From Rugalucina vietnamica (lineage: Eukaryota; Mollusca; Bivalvia; Lucinida; Lucinidae), in the NCBI GenBank assembly GCA_964017185.1, contig OZ024870.1, positions 28,109,621-28,173,620 on the forward strand: a stretch of DNA of 64,000 nucleotides. The letters are read 5' to 3'. Every line of letters starts with the position of its first letter. The stretch's first letter is position 1. Shown here piece by piece: positions 33,227-44,570 of the stretch. The position numbers and the translations under genes were made by a program. The notes under the pieces are model-generated. The model was not told where the DNA came from, searched no databases, and saw only the letters and a list, made by a program, of their open reading frames with translations.

Positions 33227-33679
33227 TCATTTTTTTTCCCAGAGAAAATTTCATTTTTATGACCAAAAATTTTCATGTTTATTGCATATGGGCAAGTTTT
33301 CGTAATGGGTCGTCCAAACGATTTGACCAATTTTGTACTGTTGAAGTCTTAACTATGCCACGGAGAGGGCGGGCAATGAGCGAGAGGCTGAGCTTTATTC
33401 CATATTTTTGAGTATCCATAATTCATTTGAGGATATACTAAGTATATTTAGGATACGTTGAAGAATTTGCGTATTATCATTAAGCCGATTTTAAGATATC
33501 CTTATGTATGTGTGTTTGTGTGTATGGGGGAGGAGGTGCAGGAAAGTCCAATCATGAACGAATTGAGGATATCCCAAAATTAATTTAAGATTTCCTTGAA
33601 TTATTCCGAATTTGAGGATGTACATTCGATTTAGAGATATGAGATATACACACTGAATATCATAAAAAGTTTTGTTTCT

Positions 33680-33721
<42 letters not shown>

Positions 33722-33861
33722 ATAATCCTTATAACTATTTTTTTTTTCATGAATAACCATTAACTTTTTTTCGGATATCCTAAAATAAATATTTGGATAT
33801 CAGGAAATTATGAAGAATTTAGCAAATTCCTAATAATAATTATTAATAAATTGATTTCTAG

Positions 33862-33896
<35 letters not shown>
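33227..33896. repeat. GGATAT-rich low-complexity DNA with poly(T) and poly(A) runs
   Basis: Many short GGATAT/ATATCC words recur between 33415 and 33800. A run of about 40 T lies at 33680-33720 and about 30 A at 33865-33895. Lysine-run open frames here are artefacts of the homopolymers. Confidence 0.7.
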
Positions 33897-33897
<1 letters not shown>

Positions 33898-34150
33898 GTA
33901 TTTTTGCTTGTCCCAAAATCGCTCGAAAGATATCCTACAGCAGGAGTATGTTATCTACATGAAACATTAAATGCACCTAATAATACTCTAGATCCTCTGC
34001 TTATAACTCCCGACGAGGAGAAACAGGTCTTGAAAACACTACCTCTTGGCAAAGCAGCTGGACCGGACCGAATAAACAATCGTGTTCTAAAAGAACTCTC
34101 TGAACCTCTTTCTCTCCCTCTATGTGAACTCTTCAACTTATCCCATGTTT
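33897..34150 (+). pseudogene. LINE-A fragment (before the RT core)
   Basis: Translation holds LLITPDEEKQVLKTLPLGKA, then GPDRINNRVLKELSEPLSLP and LCELFN. These align with residues about 417-464 of the LINE-A frame at 51628-54732. It is truncated on both sides. Confidence 0.85.
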
Positions 34151-34299
34151 ACCATAATTTCGCAAATGATTCCTAGAAATCTATTAATTTCTGAATTTTT
34201 GGATCCAACACCATTTCTCAGTCCACTTTGATATGCACAGTTTGAAGTTTGATCAGCATTTGTTACTTTCTTTCTTTTTTCATTAGGTTAATTTTGCCC

Positions 34300-35410
34300 T
34301 GATCATTGTACGATTTTTCGATCTGCGATTTTCCTTACGATTTGTTAGACATCGAAGGTGATCATGGGCTACGGCGTAGGTGTTTACATTTCATATGGGC
34401 GTCGTGCACTTTCTTGTTCTGGCTTTCTCGATGTTTTGAGTCAGAACCGTTTGGAGATCTTAGGGAAATTGGTCTCCGCACACTTTAAGTGAAAATCGTA
34501 CGGAACACGTGCGATGTCCGTGAGGAGTCCTTACGATTTCTGACTGAGCCCTTGCGGTCTCCCTACGATAGCTGTACGATGTAAGGTGTCCGTCCATCTT
34601 TCGTGTACTACCGAACGTGTACACCCTCACAGTGCATCATGGCTCCCCCGAAAGGAAAATTTCATGTGACAAGAAACAAATATCCTCCATGTGGCATATT
34701 GTTATGTCCAGTGGCTGTATGGTTCAGATTGTAGAATCATGCACATGTTCATGGGTTGGAGCATATAGCTGGTTGTTAGGCAGTCTACCGTACCCATTTA
34801 GCTTCACAAAGAAAGGTATAAAGTTCGCCAAATCTCGTCGGGCCATCGGACATGACCGATAAAAACCGCCCTTGGCCGACGAATAATTTCTGAACGCAAG
34901 AAACTGTGAACGCCGTCATTTTTGGTCGAAATTTGTTCGAAACGTAACGTCCAGAAACTGGCCGTTTCGGTTCGTTTTTGTCCATTCGGTTTTATTTTGA
35001 CTGGTTGTCATTGTCGCAAAATATCCGTGATCTATCCGTATGATGACCGCACGATACCCATACGATTTTAATAACCTTACTTTATAGCCGTACGGATGCC
35101 GTACGATCACCTTAAAGGTCTACGATTATCTTACGATTTTAGTCCCTAAATTATCGTAAAACCGTGCGGTGACCGCACGATCATCGCAGGGTTTCCGTAA
35201 GGCGCCCGTATGATGCTACCTAAGACCTGTCTACGGACTACGATCTTACGATTTTTTTAAATTTGTAAATGTGCAGACTACTACAAAATCGTAGAGGCTA
35301 CGGAGATCGTAGGAAGCCGTAGAATCGTAGGGACATCGTAGGGTGACCCTGCGGAGACCGCACGAAAATGCAAAAAATGGCATCGTACGATCATCGCAAG
35401 CTAATCATAG
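34300..35410. repeat. element rich in TACGAT / CGTACGAT words
   Basis: Dozens of ACGAT, ATCGTA, CCGTACG and GACCGCACG words in both orientations. The left edge TGATCATTGTACGATTTTT and right edge ATCGTACGATCATCGC are approximately inverted. It has unusually many CpG for this window. Probably a nested non-autonomous element with subterminal repeats. Small open frames are unsupported. Confidence 0.55.
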
Positions 35411-36125
35411 GCCAAATGTACATGTAACCTAGGCTTAATTGTTGATTTTATTTTTAACAAAATTTGTAGACACGTATATATATTTACAACGCTACGATTC
35501 GCATGGATCCGTTTGTATAAGTTTCCATTCGTATGCGTTTGTTGACTAAACGCAACAGTTCGCTTCAATGCGTCGGATTCGATTCGCTACAATGCGCTTA
35601 TATTCGGTACAGTGCGTTGAAGAGCGCAAGCAATCGTCCTCGAAACGCAACCCTTCGGTGGATATGCAAATTAGCCTGATCGTGTGATGCAATTTTACAG
35701 TTAGTTGCGAAGCCTTACGCACGATTAAGCACAATAACGAATACTATTTAAAGTAATTGCGAAGGTTTGCGATTGATGAAGGCAGCTTAACGCACAGATG
35801 CGAAAATTTGTTTTCGCCACGCCATTTTCTGGCAGGTACATGTACATGTACGAAATATCTTGACGAATGCAGGCGCAGGCAAACGCATTCATGCGAACAT
35901 AACCAACACTCTACAACGTATTGAAACGCAGACAAACCGAACTGAAACGAATTTTGCTGAACTCAAGTTCGCAACTTAACGCAAGTCTGCGTTTAGGGAC
36001 TATCGCATAGGTGTGACGACCCAAGGCCCGACATTTTCAGTCCAGTTTATGCTGGTGTCTGGGTTGAAATTTTAAACATAAAGTATACAGTTCTGTATCC
36101 GTTCCTGGACATTCTGTTCTAATTT

Positions 36126-36336
36126 GAGCCGCATCATGAGAAAATAGGATTTTTGCATATGCGAAAATTCACAGCTGATCAGAGCATTTGTTTTCGCTGC
36201 TCGGATAGTACAATTCCACTTCTACTTGAAGCGAAACTATTTCAAGCCTCTAGCCTGCTTCTGTGACTGTAAAGGCCAAGTTGTGTCGCACCTGGTCGGA
36301 AACCCCGAAAACCGTTTTTCTTACGTCGAGGCTCAT
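36126..36336. mobile_element. hairpin-1 MITE, copy 8
   Basis: Ends GAGCCGCATCATGAGAAAAT and GAGGCTCAT. One arm of the core stem is missing (only ACAGCTGATCAG remains). Confidence 0.8.
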
Positions 36337-36538
36337 TCTATTTATTTTTGTATTGCAGGTTTTTCGTTTTATTTGGAGATATGTGGAAAGAAAACTGTTT
36401 GATTTGGGACTAGTTTGACAAACTCGAGTATGAGTAAAGCACACCAATGGGCACAAAACACACCACGAACAGAGGTGAGATCAGGAGAAAATCACGGTAT
36501 CACATCAGACAGTGTACAGGAGTTGTATCATTTAACGT

Positions 36539-36642
36539 GAGCCGTCTCGCGAGAAAACCAACGATGTGGTTCCCGAACAGGTCCGACACAAATCAGGCTG
36601 TACAGTCACAGAAGCAGGCTAGAAGCTTGAAATGTCGTATTT
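36539..36642. mobile_element. hairpin-1 MITE, copy 9 (half copy)
   Basis: Left half only: GAGCCGTCTCGCGAGAAAAC, then GGTCCGACACAAATCAGGC. It is cut where repeat H begins (GATTCACCACGAGGACC at 36650). Confidence 0.8.
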
Positions 36643-36683
36643 AGTTAGAGATTCACCACGAGGACCGAAGAACTAACTAAATG

Positions 36684-36706
36684 CACAGGCGCTCGACGAC
36701 TGGACT

Positions 36707-36752
<46 letters not shown>

Positions 36753-37646
36753 ATTATCACCCGTTTGGAGACCCTTACGATATGTTCTTGCAATTATTTT
36801 ACCTTTAAAACCTTTTCTATCAATCCTCAATCAACCCTCGTCTATGGGCTACTATATAGACAAGGTCGGAAACGCGGTGTCCTAGTTTAATTGGGGTCAT
36901 GGGATTCCCCGCATTTCAAACTCGTACTTCACCCTTTACCGTTATTTCAATGCTGAGTGTCTACTTATGAGCGACTATGTAAATGGTCTCACTCATTGCC
37001 TTCGTCAAAAATAAGCATAGTTGCCCGTAAACTTATATTTTATACCACCACCTGTCTACTTGGATGGGATCCCGAATGTTTTTGTATGGTGACCTTTCGT
37101 TTCTAGAAATCAGTGGAAGGTCACTGTAAATATCGTATGAAAGAATCAATCCTACTGGATAATTGTATTGCATTGTTGCCATGACACTAGATCACAAAGT
37201 GGTTTAATTGGATATTAAATCAAGCAACCTATGAAAACCAACGTAACACATATCACGTGCTGGCGTAACACGTCGTGTGACCAGTGTATTTATAGTAATG
37301 TCACGGCTAGATTGCCGATTTCATTCGGGATGTCCTCCAATTCTGTAGAATGCTTTTATTGTTAGTTTTTACGGGCGGTGGTGCTTATTTTGAATGAAGG
37401 CAATGGGCGAGACCTTTTACAAAGACACTCATGTGTTGACAGCCAGCATTGAAATAACGGTAAAGGGTGAAGTATGAGTTTGAGATGCGGGGAATCCCAT
37501 GACCCCAATTAAACTAGGACACCGCGTTTCCGACCTTGTCTATATAGTAGCCCATAGACGAGGGTTGATTGAGGATTGATAGAAAAGGTTTTAAAGGTAA
37601 AATAATTGCAAGAACATATCGTAAGGGTCTCCAAACGGGTGATAAT

Positions 37647-37686
<40 letters not shown>

Positions 37687-37709
37687 AGTCCAGTCGTCGA
37701 GCGCCTGTG
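36684..37709. mobile_element. fold-back transposon with poly(T)/poly(A) arms and 7-bp TSD
   Basis: Begins CACAGGCGCTCGACGACTGG and ends with the exact complement. Target duplication CTAAATG lies at 36677-36683 and 37710-37716, and the uninterrupted site is seen in the short H copy near 44875-44890. The arms run about 330 bases each (36684-37010 and 37380-37709). Just inside each end is a run of about 40 T (36710-36750) or 44 A (37640-37683). The roughly 370-base centre has no frame. Confidence 0.9.
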
Positions 37710-38299
37710 CTAAATGTTGTGAACCACTGCAGAAGCTGAGGGTGAGGTTAGGTACCTGTAAAACCGGTTTAAGCCCCCCAGTTATTTTATAACTGACCGT
37801 ACCAAGGCGGTACTGCTGTTCTTGTTCACACTTATCAAAGTTATTCCAATTACGAGTTTCATGTTGCATGGCTTTGTGACCACCCGAATATAATGGCTGT
37901 TCACTTAGCCCTCTGCATTTACTTGTTCTGTCCAAGCTAGCCGTGACTGTGACCACCTAATACCTTCAATAGCTGCTCACTCTGCTTTCCGTTATTCATG
38001 TTAAACGTTGGTATCTATGTTTAGTATTTTCTTAATATGATTTCTTATTTCTTGTTTATCACTGATCCACTACAGAAGCTGAGGGTGAGGTTAGGTACCT
38101 GTAAAACCGGTTTAAGCCCGCCAGTAACTTTGTGTTACTGATCGTTCCAAGTCGATACTTCTGTAGTGGTTCTTTTTGTTTTATGTCTTGGTGTTTAAAA
38201 TTTTTTGTGCTGTTGGCGCCTTATGTATGTTTTCATATTTTTAGTTAAGTTAAGGTAACTGAGTGGCCACCTATTGGGAAAATAGCTGCTCATTCGGCT

Positions 38300-40648
38300 T
38301 ACGAAATAGTCCACTTCCCTACCAGAGAAAGAAATACTTTGGACTTGATTATCACTTCTCTTCCCAATCAGTTTGTAGACATCCACTCCCCAGATTGTCT
38401 CAGTGATCATGATATTGTTTCTGGAACGCTGAAGATTGTTATTCCCCCCATTAAGAAACCTCGGAGGAAGGTGTATCGGTACCAGAAAGGTGATTATGAA
38501 TCTATGAGGGCAGAAACATTAAAATTTGCAAAGGAAAAGTATTTCAATGGCTACTCGGATACCCGTTCGGTTCAGGAGAATTTCAATCTTATTACATCTT
38601 TCATTCAGGACTCGGCAGATAAGCATATCCCATCAAAAACAAGTCGCTCTGTCTCTTCTGTCCCATGGATAACTCCTGAGATAAGGAGGAAGATTCGCAG
38701 GAAAAATATAACTCATGCAAAAGCTAAGAAAACTGGAAGTGCAAAAATTAGATCTAAATTTGAAAACTTAAGAAGGGAAATCAAAGCTGATATAAGGAAG
38801 CAGCATGACCTTTATGTCAATAACTTGGTAGGGGACGTTAAGGCTAATCCCAGGGATTTTTATAGGTATATCAATAGTCAGAGGAAAGATACCCAAGGCA
38901 TTCCCCCTTTGAAAAAGAAAAATGGAAGTGGTATTGCTCAATCAGATTTCGAAAAAGCAGAAGAATTTAATGGACAGTTCACAGATGTATTCACCAAAAC
39001 GGTACACAACCAAGTCCCACTTCTGGATAGGTCGGCCCCATTCATGGATGAAATTGTTGTAACAAAGGAAGGAGTAACAAAACTCCTTAAAGGTCTGAAC
39101 CCATCTAAAGCCTTAGGACCTGATGAACTCCATCCTAGAGTCCTTAAAGAATTTGCAAAAGAATTAGGACCTGTATTTGCACATCTCTTCCAGCAGTCAA
39201 TCAATACGGGTGAAATCCCCAAGGAATGGTCACTTGCTAATATTTGTCCACTTTTCAAGAAAGGTGACACGTCCCTTGCTTGTAATTACCGCCCAGTTTC
39301 TTTGACTTGTATTCCTTGCAAACTTCTAGAACATATTGTCTGCTCAAATATCATGGGTCATCTTGACCAGTATAATCTTTTGTCGGACAAACAGCATGCA
39401 TTCAGGAAATGGCATAGTTGTGAAACTCAGTTAATTACAGTGATAAATGATTGGGCAAAAATATTGGACAAAAAGGGTCAGGTTGACACTTTTATTTTGG
39501 ACTTTGAAAAAGCTTTTGACACCCCTCCACATGAACTTCTTAAAAGCAAATTGTTTAGTTATGGTATAGGTGGAAAGACATTGGAATGGATAAATGCTTT
39601 TTTGTGCTTCAGGCAGCAAAGGGTAGTAGTTAATGGTGTTAAATCTGACTGGGCCCCTGTTGTGTCTGGTGTCCCTCAGGGCACCGTTCTCGGTCCATTG
39701 TTGTTCTCCTTGTACATAAATGACATACCCGTTGGCATTGACTCTCAAATCAGGCTTTTTGCTGATGACTGTGTTTGTTACCGTGAAATTAAAACGGTAG
39801 AAGATACATTGAAACTTCAGAAAGACATTGACCTTTTAGGGAGCTGGGCCCGAAAATGGGGCATGAGATTTCAACCTGTCAAATGCAACATGATGCAGCT
39901 GACAAATAAGCGGATAAATAAAATTGAGGCCTCGTACACCCTCGAGGGAACGGTTTTGGAAAATGTTGATAGCATTAAATATCTAGGTGTAACAATTACA
40001 AATGACCTCAAGTGGAATACCCATATCAATAATATCTGTACTAAAGCCAACAGAACACTTGGATTCTTGAGGAGAAACTTATTTTCTTGCCCCCAAGATG
40101 TTAAAGAAGCAGCTTATAAAACACTGGTGCGCCCAGTCCTGGAATATGGAAGTTCTGTTTGGGATCCTCATACTAAATGCCTCCAGGAGGAATTGGAGAA
40201 GGTTCAGAATCGTGCCGCTAGATTTGTAACTAGGAATTATACTTTCGAGGAAGGTAGTATGACTGGCATTCTTGAACAACTCAGATGGGAATCTCTCAAG
40301 AAAAGGAGGACGGATAATCGACTTATATTACTATACAAAGGTCTGAAGGGTAAAGCCAGAATACCTACAGATGACCTTATCCCAAAGACTAGGCGTTGTA
40401 GAAATAGCCACTCCAAGGCATTTCAGCTTCCATCTGCTAGTATAGAGGCCTATAAATGTAGTTTCTTTCCCCAGACTATCAGGGACTGGAATGACCTCCC
40501 TGACTCTCTGTTTTCTACTGCTGAAATGTCAGATGATTGTGTGTCCAAGTTCGCTTCACTCGTGCGTTCAAGGGACTAATTTTCCCCCCATCCGAACCCC
40601 CTGGTGAAATAATGTCATTTGGCGTGTAACCAGTAAACTATTCTGATT
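38300..40648 (+). mobile_element. 5'-truncated LINE-B inserted in repeat H
   Basis: Comparison with the continuous H copy puts the insertion between GCTCATTCGGCT and ACGATATG. The 3' end is TATTCTGATTCTG, a short-repeat tail as in L2/CR1-like LINEs, not poly(A). The 5' end lies in the endonuclease domain. No clear target duplication. Confidence 0.8.
38339..40579 (+). CDS. LINE-B endonuclease tail plus reverse transcriptase
   Basis: 746 codons open from 38339. The first codon is TTG, and the frame continues upstream as PTRERNT, so this is not a true start. LSDHDIVSG (21-29) is the last catalytic motif of the APE endonuclease. RT motifs: NYRPVSL (316-322), HAFRKWHSCETQL (353-365), DFEKAFD (388-394, first catalytic Asp), SGVPQGTVLGPLLF (443-456), FADD (474-477), YLGVTITNDLKWNTHI after the palm. 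The C-terminal part has RAARFVTRNY and DWNDLP, typical of CR1/L2/Jockey-group elements. The frame is intact to its stop at 40577-40579, but most of the endonuclease is missing, so it is a dead-on-arrival copy. It enables no cellular function. Confidence 0.92.
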   Translation: MDLIITSLPNQFVDIHSPDCLSDHDIVSGTLKIVIPPIKKPRRKVYRYQKGDYESMRAETLKFAKEKYFNGYSDTRSVQENFNLITSFIQDSADKHIPSKTSRSVSSVPWITPEIRRKIRRKNITHAKAKKTGSAKIRSKFENLRREIKADIRKQHDLYVNNLVGDVKANPRDFYRYINSQRKDTQGIPPLKKKNGSGIAQSDFEKAEEFNGQFTDVFTKTVHNQVPLLDRSAPFMDEIVVTKEGVTKLLKGLNPSKALGPDELHPRVLKEFAKELGPVFAHLFQQSINTGEIPKEWSLANICPLFKKGDTSLACNYRPVSLTCIPCKLLEHIVCSNIMGHLDQYNLLSDKQHAFRKWHSCETQLITVINDWAKILDKKGQVDTFILDFEKAFDTPPHELLKSKLFSYGIGGKTLEWINAFLCFRQQRVVVNGVKSDWAPVVSGVPQGTVLGPLLFSLYINDIPVGIDSQIRLFADDCVCYREIKTVEDTLKLQKDIDLLGSWARKWGMRFQPVKCNMMQLTNKRINKIEASYTLEGTVLENVDSIKYLGVTITNDLKWNTHINNICTKANRTLGFLRRNLFSCPQDVKEAAYKTLVRPVLEYGSSVWDPHTKCLQEELEKVQNRAARFVTRNYTFEEGSMTGILEQLRWESLKKRRTDNRLILLYKGLKGKARIPTDDLIPKTRRCRNSHSKAFQLPSASIEAYKCSFFPQTIRDWNDLPDSLFSTAEMSDDCVSKFASLVRSRD

Positions 40649-40773
40649 CTGACGATATGTTTCATGGTATAAGTACCTGATTGTTAGTTTGGTTTTTTCC
40701 CACCTCGGTTTTTGGAGTGGGAATCTTTTTCTGATTGCGCCTTTTCCTGATCTTTGCCTACTTGTACCTTTTT

Positions 40774-40910
40774 AAGTAGAAGAGGGATTGTACAATCTGT
40801 GTAGCGAAAACAAAAGCGCTGATCAGCTTCGCGGTTACGGTTACCGCGAAGCTGATCTGCGTCTTTGTTATCTCATATGCAGATTGTTGGTTTTCTCATG
40901 AGGCGGCTCA
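40774..40910. mobile_element. hairpin-1 MITE, copy 10 (right half)
   Basis: Starts inside the family at AAGTAGAAGAGGGATTGTAC, then core CTTCGCGGTTACGGTTACCG with a 6-base internal duplication, and ends CATGAGGCGGCTCA. It directly follows the right end of repeat H. Confidence 0.8.
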
Positions 40911-41460
40911 GATTTTATGTTTAATTACTACATTCTAGGAAAATATGCATTAATTGAACAAATATTCCACAAGGACTTGGGTACCAGGCAATATTACACA
41001 CGAACGATACAACAAAATCTTGTTGAAGTTATAATTTCATTGTATCATAGGGTTTCTTTAGTTAGCAATCCATTTTACTACAATTATCTGCATTAGATTC
41101 TCTGGAAACCAAATTCTTATGATTTAATTACTTTCTAAATAAATCTAAATAACACCACCCTTAAAAGGTTTCGCTGGATATTGGCAAAATATACTGCCCA
41201 CAAAAAGTAATGGATGTTTGCTGAGATAAAGATGTATCTGTATATGTTTCTGATGTTTGGACACGTCTAGAGAATGTTTCTCTTTCATTAAGAGTAAATT
41301 AGTTTTACATGTTAAAAAAGTGTTTATTAGCCAATAACATGTATTTTCTTGTAACTTTTTGTCCTGTGAGCCACATGTAGAAAAATGTGATCAGCAAGAC
41401 AGAAAAGAATCCCGCAATTTACATTACATCTTACCTTACATTGCAAACATACACAAAAAT
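40911..41460. other. non-coding stretch without recognised feature
   Basis: AT-rich, no open frame or repeat that I can support. Confidence 0.5.
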
Positions 41461-41660
41461 TGAGAAAACCAACAATCTGCATATGCGAAAACAGCTTCGC
41501 AGTAACCTCGAAGCTGCCCGTATCAGCGCCTTTGTTTTCGCTACACGGATAGTACACTTCATTTCCTTCTTAAATCTGGAATTTCAAGCTTCTAGCGAGT
41601 TTCTATGTTTGTACAGCCTGATTTGTGTTGGACCTGTTCGGAAACCACACTGTTGGTTTA
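41461..41660. mobile_element. hairpin-1 MITE, copy 11
   Basis: TGAGAAAACCAACAATCTGC on the left and CACTGTTGGTTT on the right. The core is rearranged (CAGCTTCGCAGTAACCTCGAAGCTG). It abuts the left end of a LINE-A copy. Confidence 0.8.
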
Positions 41661-42596
41661 CATTGCAATTTCAGATATTGTAATATTAGGGGATTTTAAT
41701 CTTAATATGCTGGCCGCGCAATCGCACAGAAAAAATTCAGATCTATGTCAGCAGTACGGACTGCAAAAGCTGATAAATGAGCCTAGAAATTTTACCAAAA
41801 AAATCAGCAACTATTATTGATCTTATTATGGTGAGTAACACAAATACTATTGATATCTCTGGAGTTGGAGAATGCAAACTTTATATACGGTATCATTGTC
41901 CAATTTACTGTATCTTTAAATCTAAGTGTTGATAAACCTTTTTCCATAACAATTTGGTTATTATGACGACTTACGACACACGATTCTGGAGTATGATTGG
42001 AAGTCCGTAAGCAACGATGACGTAAACACATACGCAAACCAGTTTTTAAAAACTCTACGGTATCTCTTGCCGTACAATGTATCCCTACAAAACATGTAAT
42101 GATTCGTTCTCGAGATCTTCCTTGGATTAACAGTACAATTAGACGCATGATAAGAAAACGGAATAGGCTATACAAAATGTATAAAAAATAATAGAACACC
42201 TCAAAATCATGAAAAATTCAAGTAAGCTAGAAACGTGGTTACTAGTCAGCTTCGGAAAGCAAAAAAGGAATATACTGATTCAATGGCATATCAACTAAAA
42301 ACTTCAGACTTGTCTCCGCGAGATTACTGGAAAACACTTAAAGACCTACTTCTGAAGAAGCTAAAAGGGGTACCCCTGTTTATTCGGATAATGACCCCTA
42401 ATGGTGCAATATGGTCCTTAGATCAAAGGACTGTCATAATACGGTGATTATCACATCTCTGCAGGGGGTCATAAAGAGGCCCCTAAAGGAGAATACCTGT
42501 ATTTCAACTGTTTATTGATTTTATTGTCCCTGATAACATATGCAATAAAACTGCCTCCCTCTGCAATCAATATTGATTTTTCCTGTTTTGGCCCCT

Positions 42597-42606
42597 ACCC
42601 AGCTAA

Positions 42607-42654
<48 letters not shown>

Positions 42655-44132
42655 GTTTTGCAAACATTTATAGAACGTTTTAGGGGGGGGGGGGGGGGGG
42701 GGGGTTAGGGATTTTGTGGAATTTCTAAAAAGTAATTCTAAACGTTTTGGCAAAACGTTTTTAAAAACCTTCCAGAAACCTTCATATAACAACACTACAA
42801 CCTTTCTTTAACGTTTCTTTAGCTCGAATTTAGAGCCTTCAAATCATCCGAATAAATGCATCCAAGATGCCACGTAAACTGGTAGGGTTAGGTGTGTGGG
42901 TTTCAAATGTTTCCAAAACAAATAGGTAAAATATGCAAATACAGCAAACACATTTGAGCAAACGTCATGCAACTTCTTAGCCATGGAAAATGTACCACCT
43001 CTTCATGTTTGTTGTCATGAGGATCGCTAATTATAGGCCACCTCTCCCAAACAAACTTGCATAAGGATCGACAAAGTCACACAACATACAAATTGCAGAA
43101 CCGTTTACAAAATGTTAGAGCTGACAGAAGAAAAAAGAATTATAGCATAAAACCAGTCAGCCAAAATAAGTATATTTCACTTTACAGGATGCATGGAAAC
43201 ATTTTAACCAAAAACATACAAAACATAGACAAAATATTTTTAAACAAATTTTATTTAATATTTTTCTTTGAACATCAAGGCCAGAACTTCTGTTTACGCC
43301 ATTCATTGTCTGTCAACCAATCTCGACACAGCTACCTGAAATATAAACATTAAATCGCTTTAATAAACATTTTTTCCTACTGCGCAACGTTCAACAAACA
43401 TTTTCGTAACGTTTTAAGCAATAAAGTAGTGAACGTTTTCACAATGTTTTAGTTAAACGAAACATTCCTGAGTTTTAAATGGCAGCTATAGATTATCAAA
43501 ACCAGACATGTGCTGCTCAGCTAATCATTAAACTCATATGACGAAGAAAAATAAGCTCATGTATAAACTTGGAAAAAGAAGCATGTTTGAAACTTGTTCT
43601 TGGTCACGAAAACGATATAACAATCACCGAATTCGAAGAAGCGTAAGTCATTTCGACACACTGTCTTCAAATAATCAATAAAATGCGAGAAGCATGGTTT
43701 CAAAAATTATTTACAACATCATTTAGAGCAAATTATAAATAAAACTGATACTTACATCGACCATGCCGTTTTCGCTTGTGTTGCATCATTCAAATTGTCA
43801 AGAACAAAGGAACTACGTGATGCGGAACTTAAACAAACAAGTTTAAATGAAATCTCGCGTGCTGCATGCATAAACATACCCAAAAAATGTAATAGACAAT
43901 CGCCTGATAATATGCTTTTAATCCCAACGCAAATTGAATATAATATGTGGCGAAAATAAAACACGAAACTACGGTAGATATATTAATATTTGAATAACGT
44001 TTTCAAAACGAATGGGTCAGCCAAACCTTTATGAAACCAAATGCTAACGTTCTATTTAATAACGTTCTGAGGACGTTAGGCCCGACCAAACCTTTATATA
44101 ACCAAAGCATAACGTTTTCTGTTAGCTGGGTA
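42597..44132. mobile_element. TIR element with AACGTT-rich subterminal repeats, TA target
   Basis: TACCCAGCTAACA (42597-42609) is inverted at 44120-44132. Read as CCCAGCTAACA with flanking TA duplicated, it fits Tc1/mariner-type targets. An A run of about 45 and a run of 22 G followed by TTAGGG (42683-42710) lie near the left end. AACGTT and AAACGTTTT words repeat near both ends. No transposase. Confidence 0.75.
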
Positions 44133-44570
44133 CCTGTATTCTGAGTCAATGTCAAGGTACTAGGTTTTCTTTCTAATGCCCTGTTCCTTATCTAATGACC
44201 TTCAATAGACATGGAAATAGGTCTTTAAATTCTTCATAAGACCTACCAGTAATGTAAACATTCCTCCTTTATTTCACGATGACATGTATGTTGCAGATAG
44301 TGACGAAAGAGCTACCATATTAAACAATTATTTTGTTCAACAAACTGTTCTAGATGAGCATTTGGCAAGTCTTCCTGAACCTGATGTCACACCTGGTCCT
44401 ACTTTAAATAACATAGCATTCACAGTAACTGAAGTTAAACACAGTAACTGAAGTTAAAGATGTTCTAAACTCATTAAAACTTGGGGAAGCTACGGATCAT
44501 GACAATATAAATCACCGTATTCCTAAAGAGGCTGCCTTACTTTTAGCTAAACCCTAAACTATGCTGCCTT

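Larger units (their letters stand above)
32669..36020. mobile_element. 3.35-kb TIR element with nested insertions, no transposase
   Basis: The 18-base left end GTCGTCACACCTATGCGA (32669-32686) is perfectly inverted at 36003-36020. Just inside, AAACGCAGACTTGCG is inverted too. Subterminal zones (32760-33000, 35490-35960) are dense in AACGCA, TGCGTT and GCGAA words. Nested inside are the 33-kb palindrome, poly(A)/poly(T) runs, a LINE-A fragment and an element rich in CGTACGAT. No transposase frame is seen, so it is non-autonomous. Confidence 0.75.
36643..40769 (+). mobile_element. repeat H, long copy, split by a fold-back element and by LINE-B
   Basis: Pieces 36643-36683, 37717-38299 and 40649-40769 match the continuous copy at 44571-45243: GATTCACCACGAGGACC, then AAACCGGTTTAAGCCCGCC, then GCTGCTCATTCGGCT, then ACGATATGTTTCATGG, ending near TTTGCCTACTTGTA. 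A segment of about 340 bases containing CAGAAGCTGAGGGTGAGG is present twice (37727 and 38070), unlike in the short copy. The nature of H is unknown; it has no visible protein. Confidence 0.75.

Noticed and set aside
33491..33760. Open frame with a poly-lysine run (also at 36645-36830, 57804-58103 and a Phe run at 37591-37956)
   Set aside because: These are translations of poly(A)/poly(T) tracts.
38300..40648. Difference between long and short H copies as an intron removed by splicing
   Set aside because: The junctions lack GT/AG, and the extra segment is a LINE with its own short-repeat 3' end, so an insertion explains it better.
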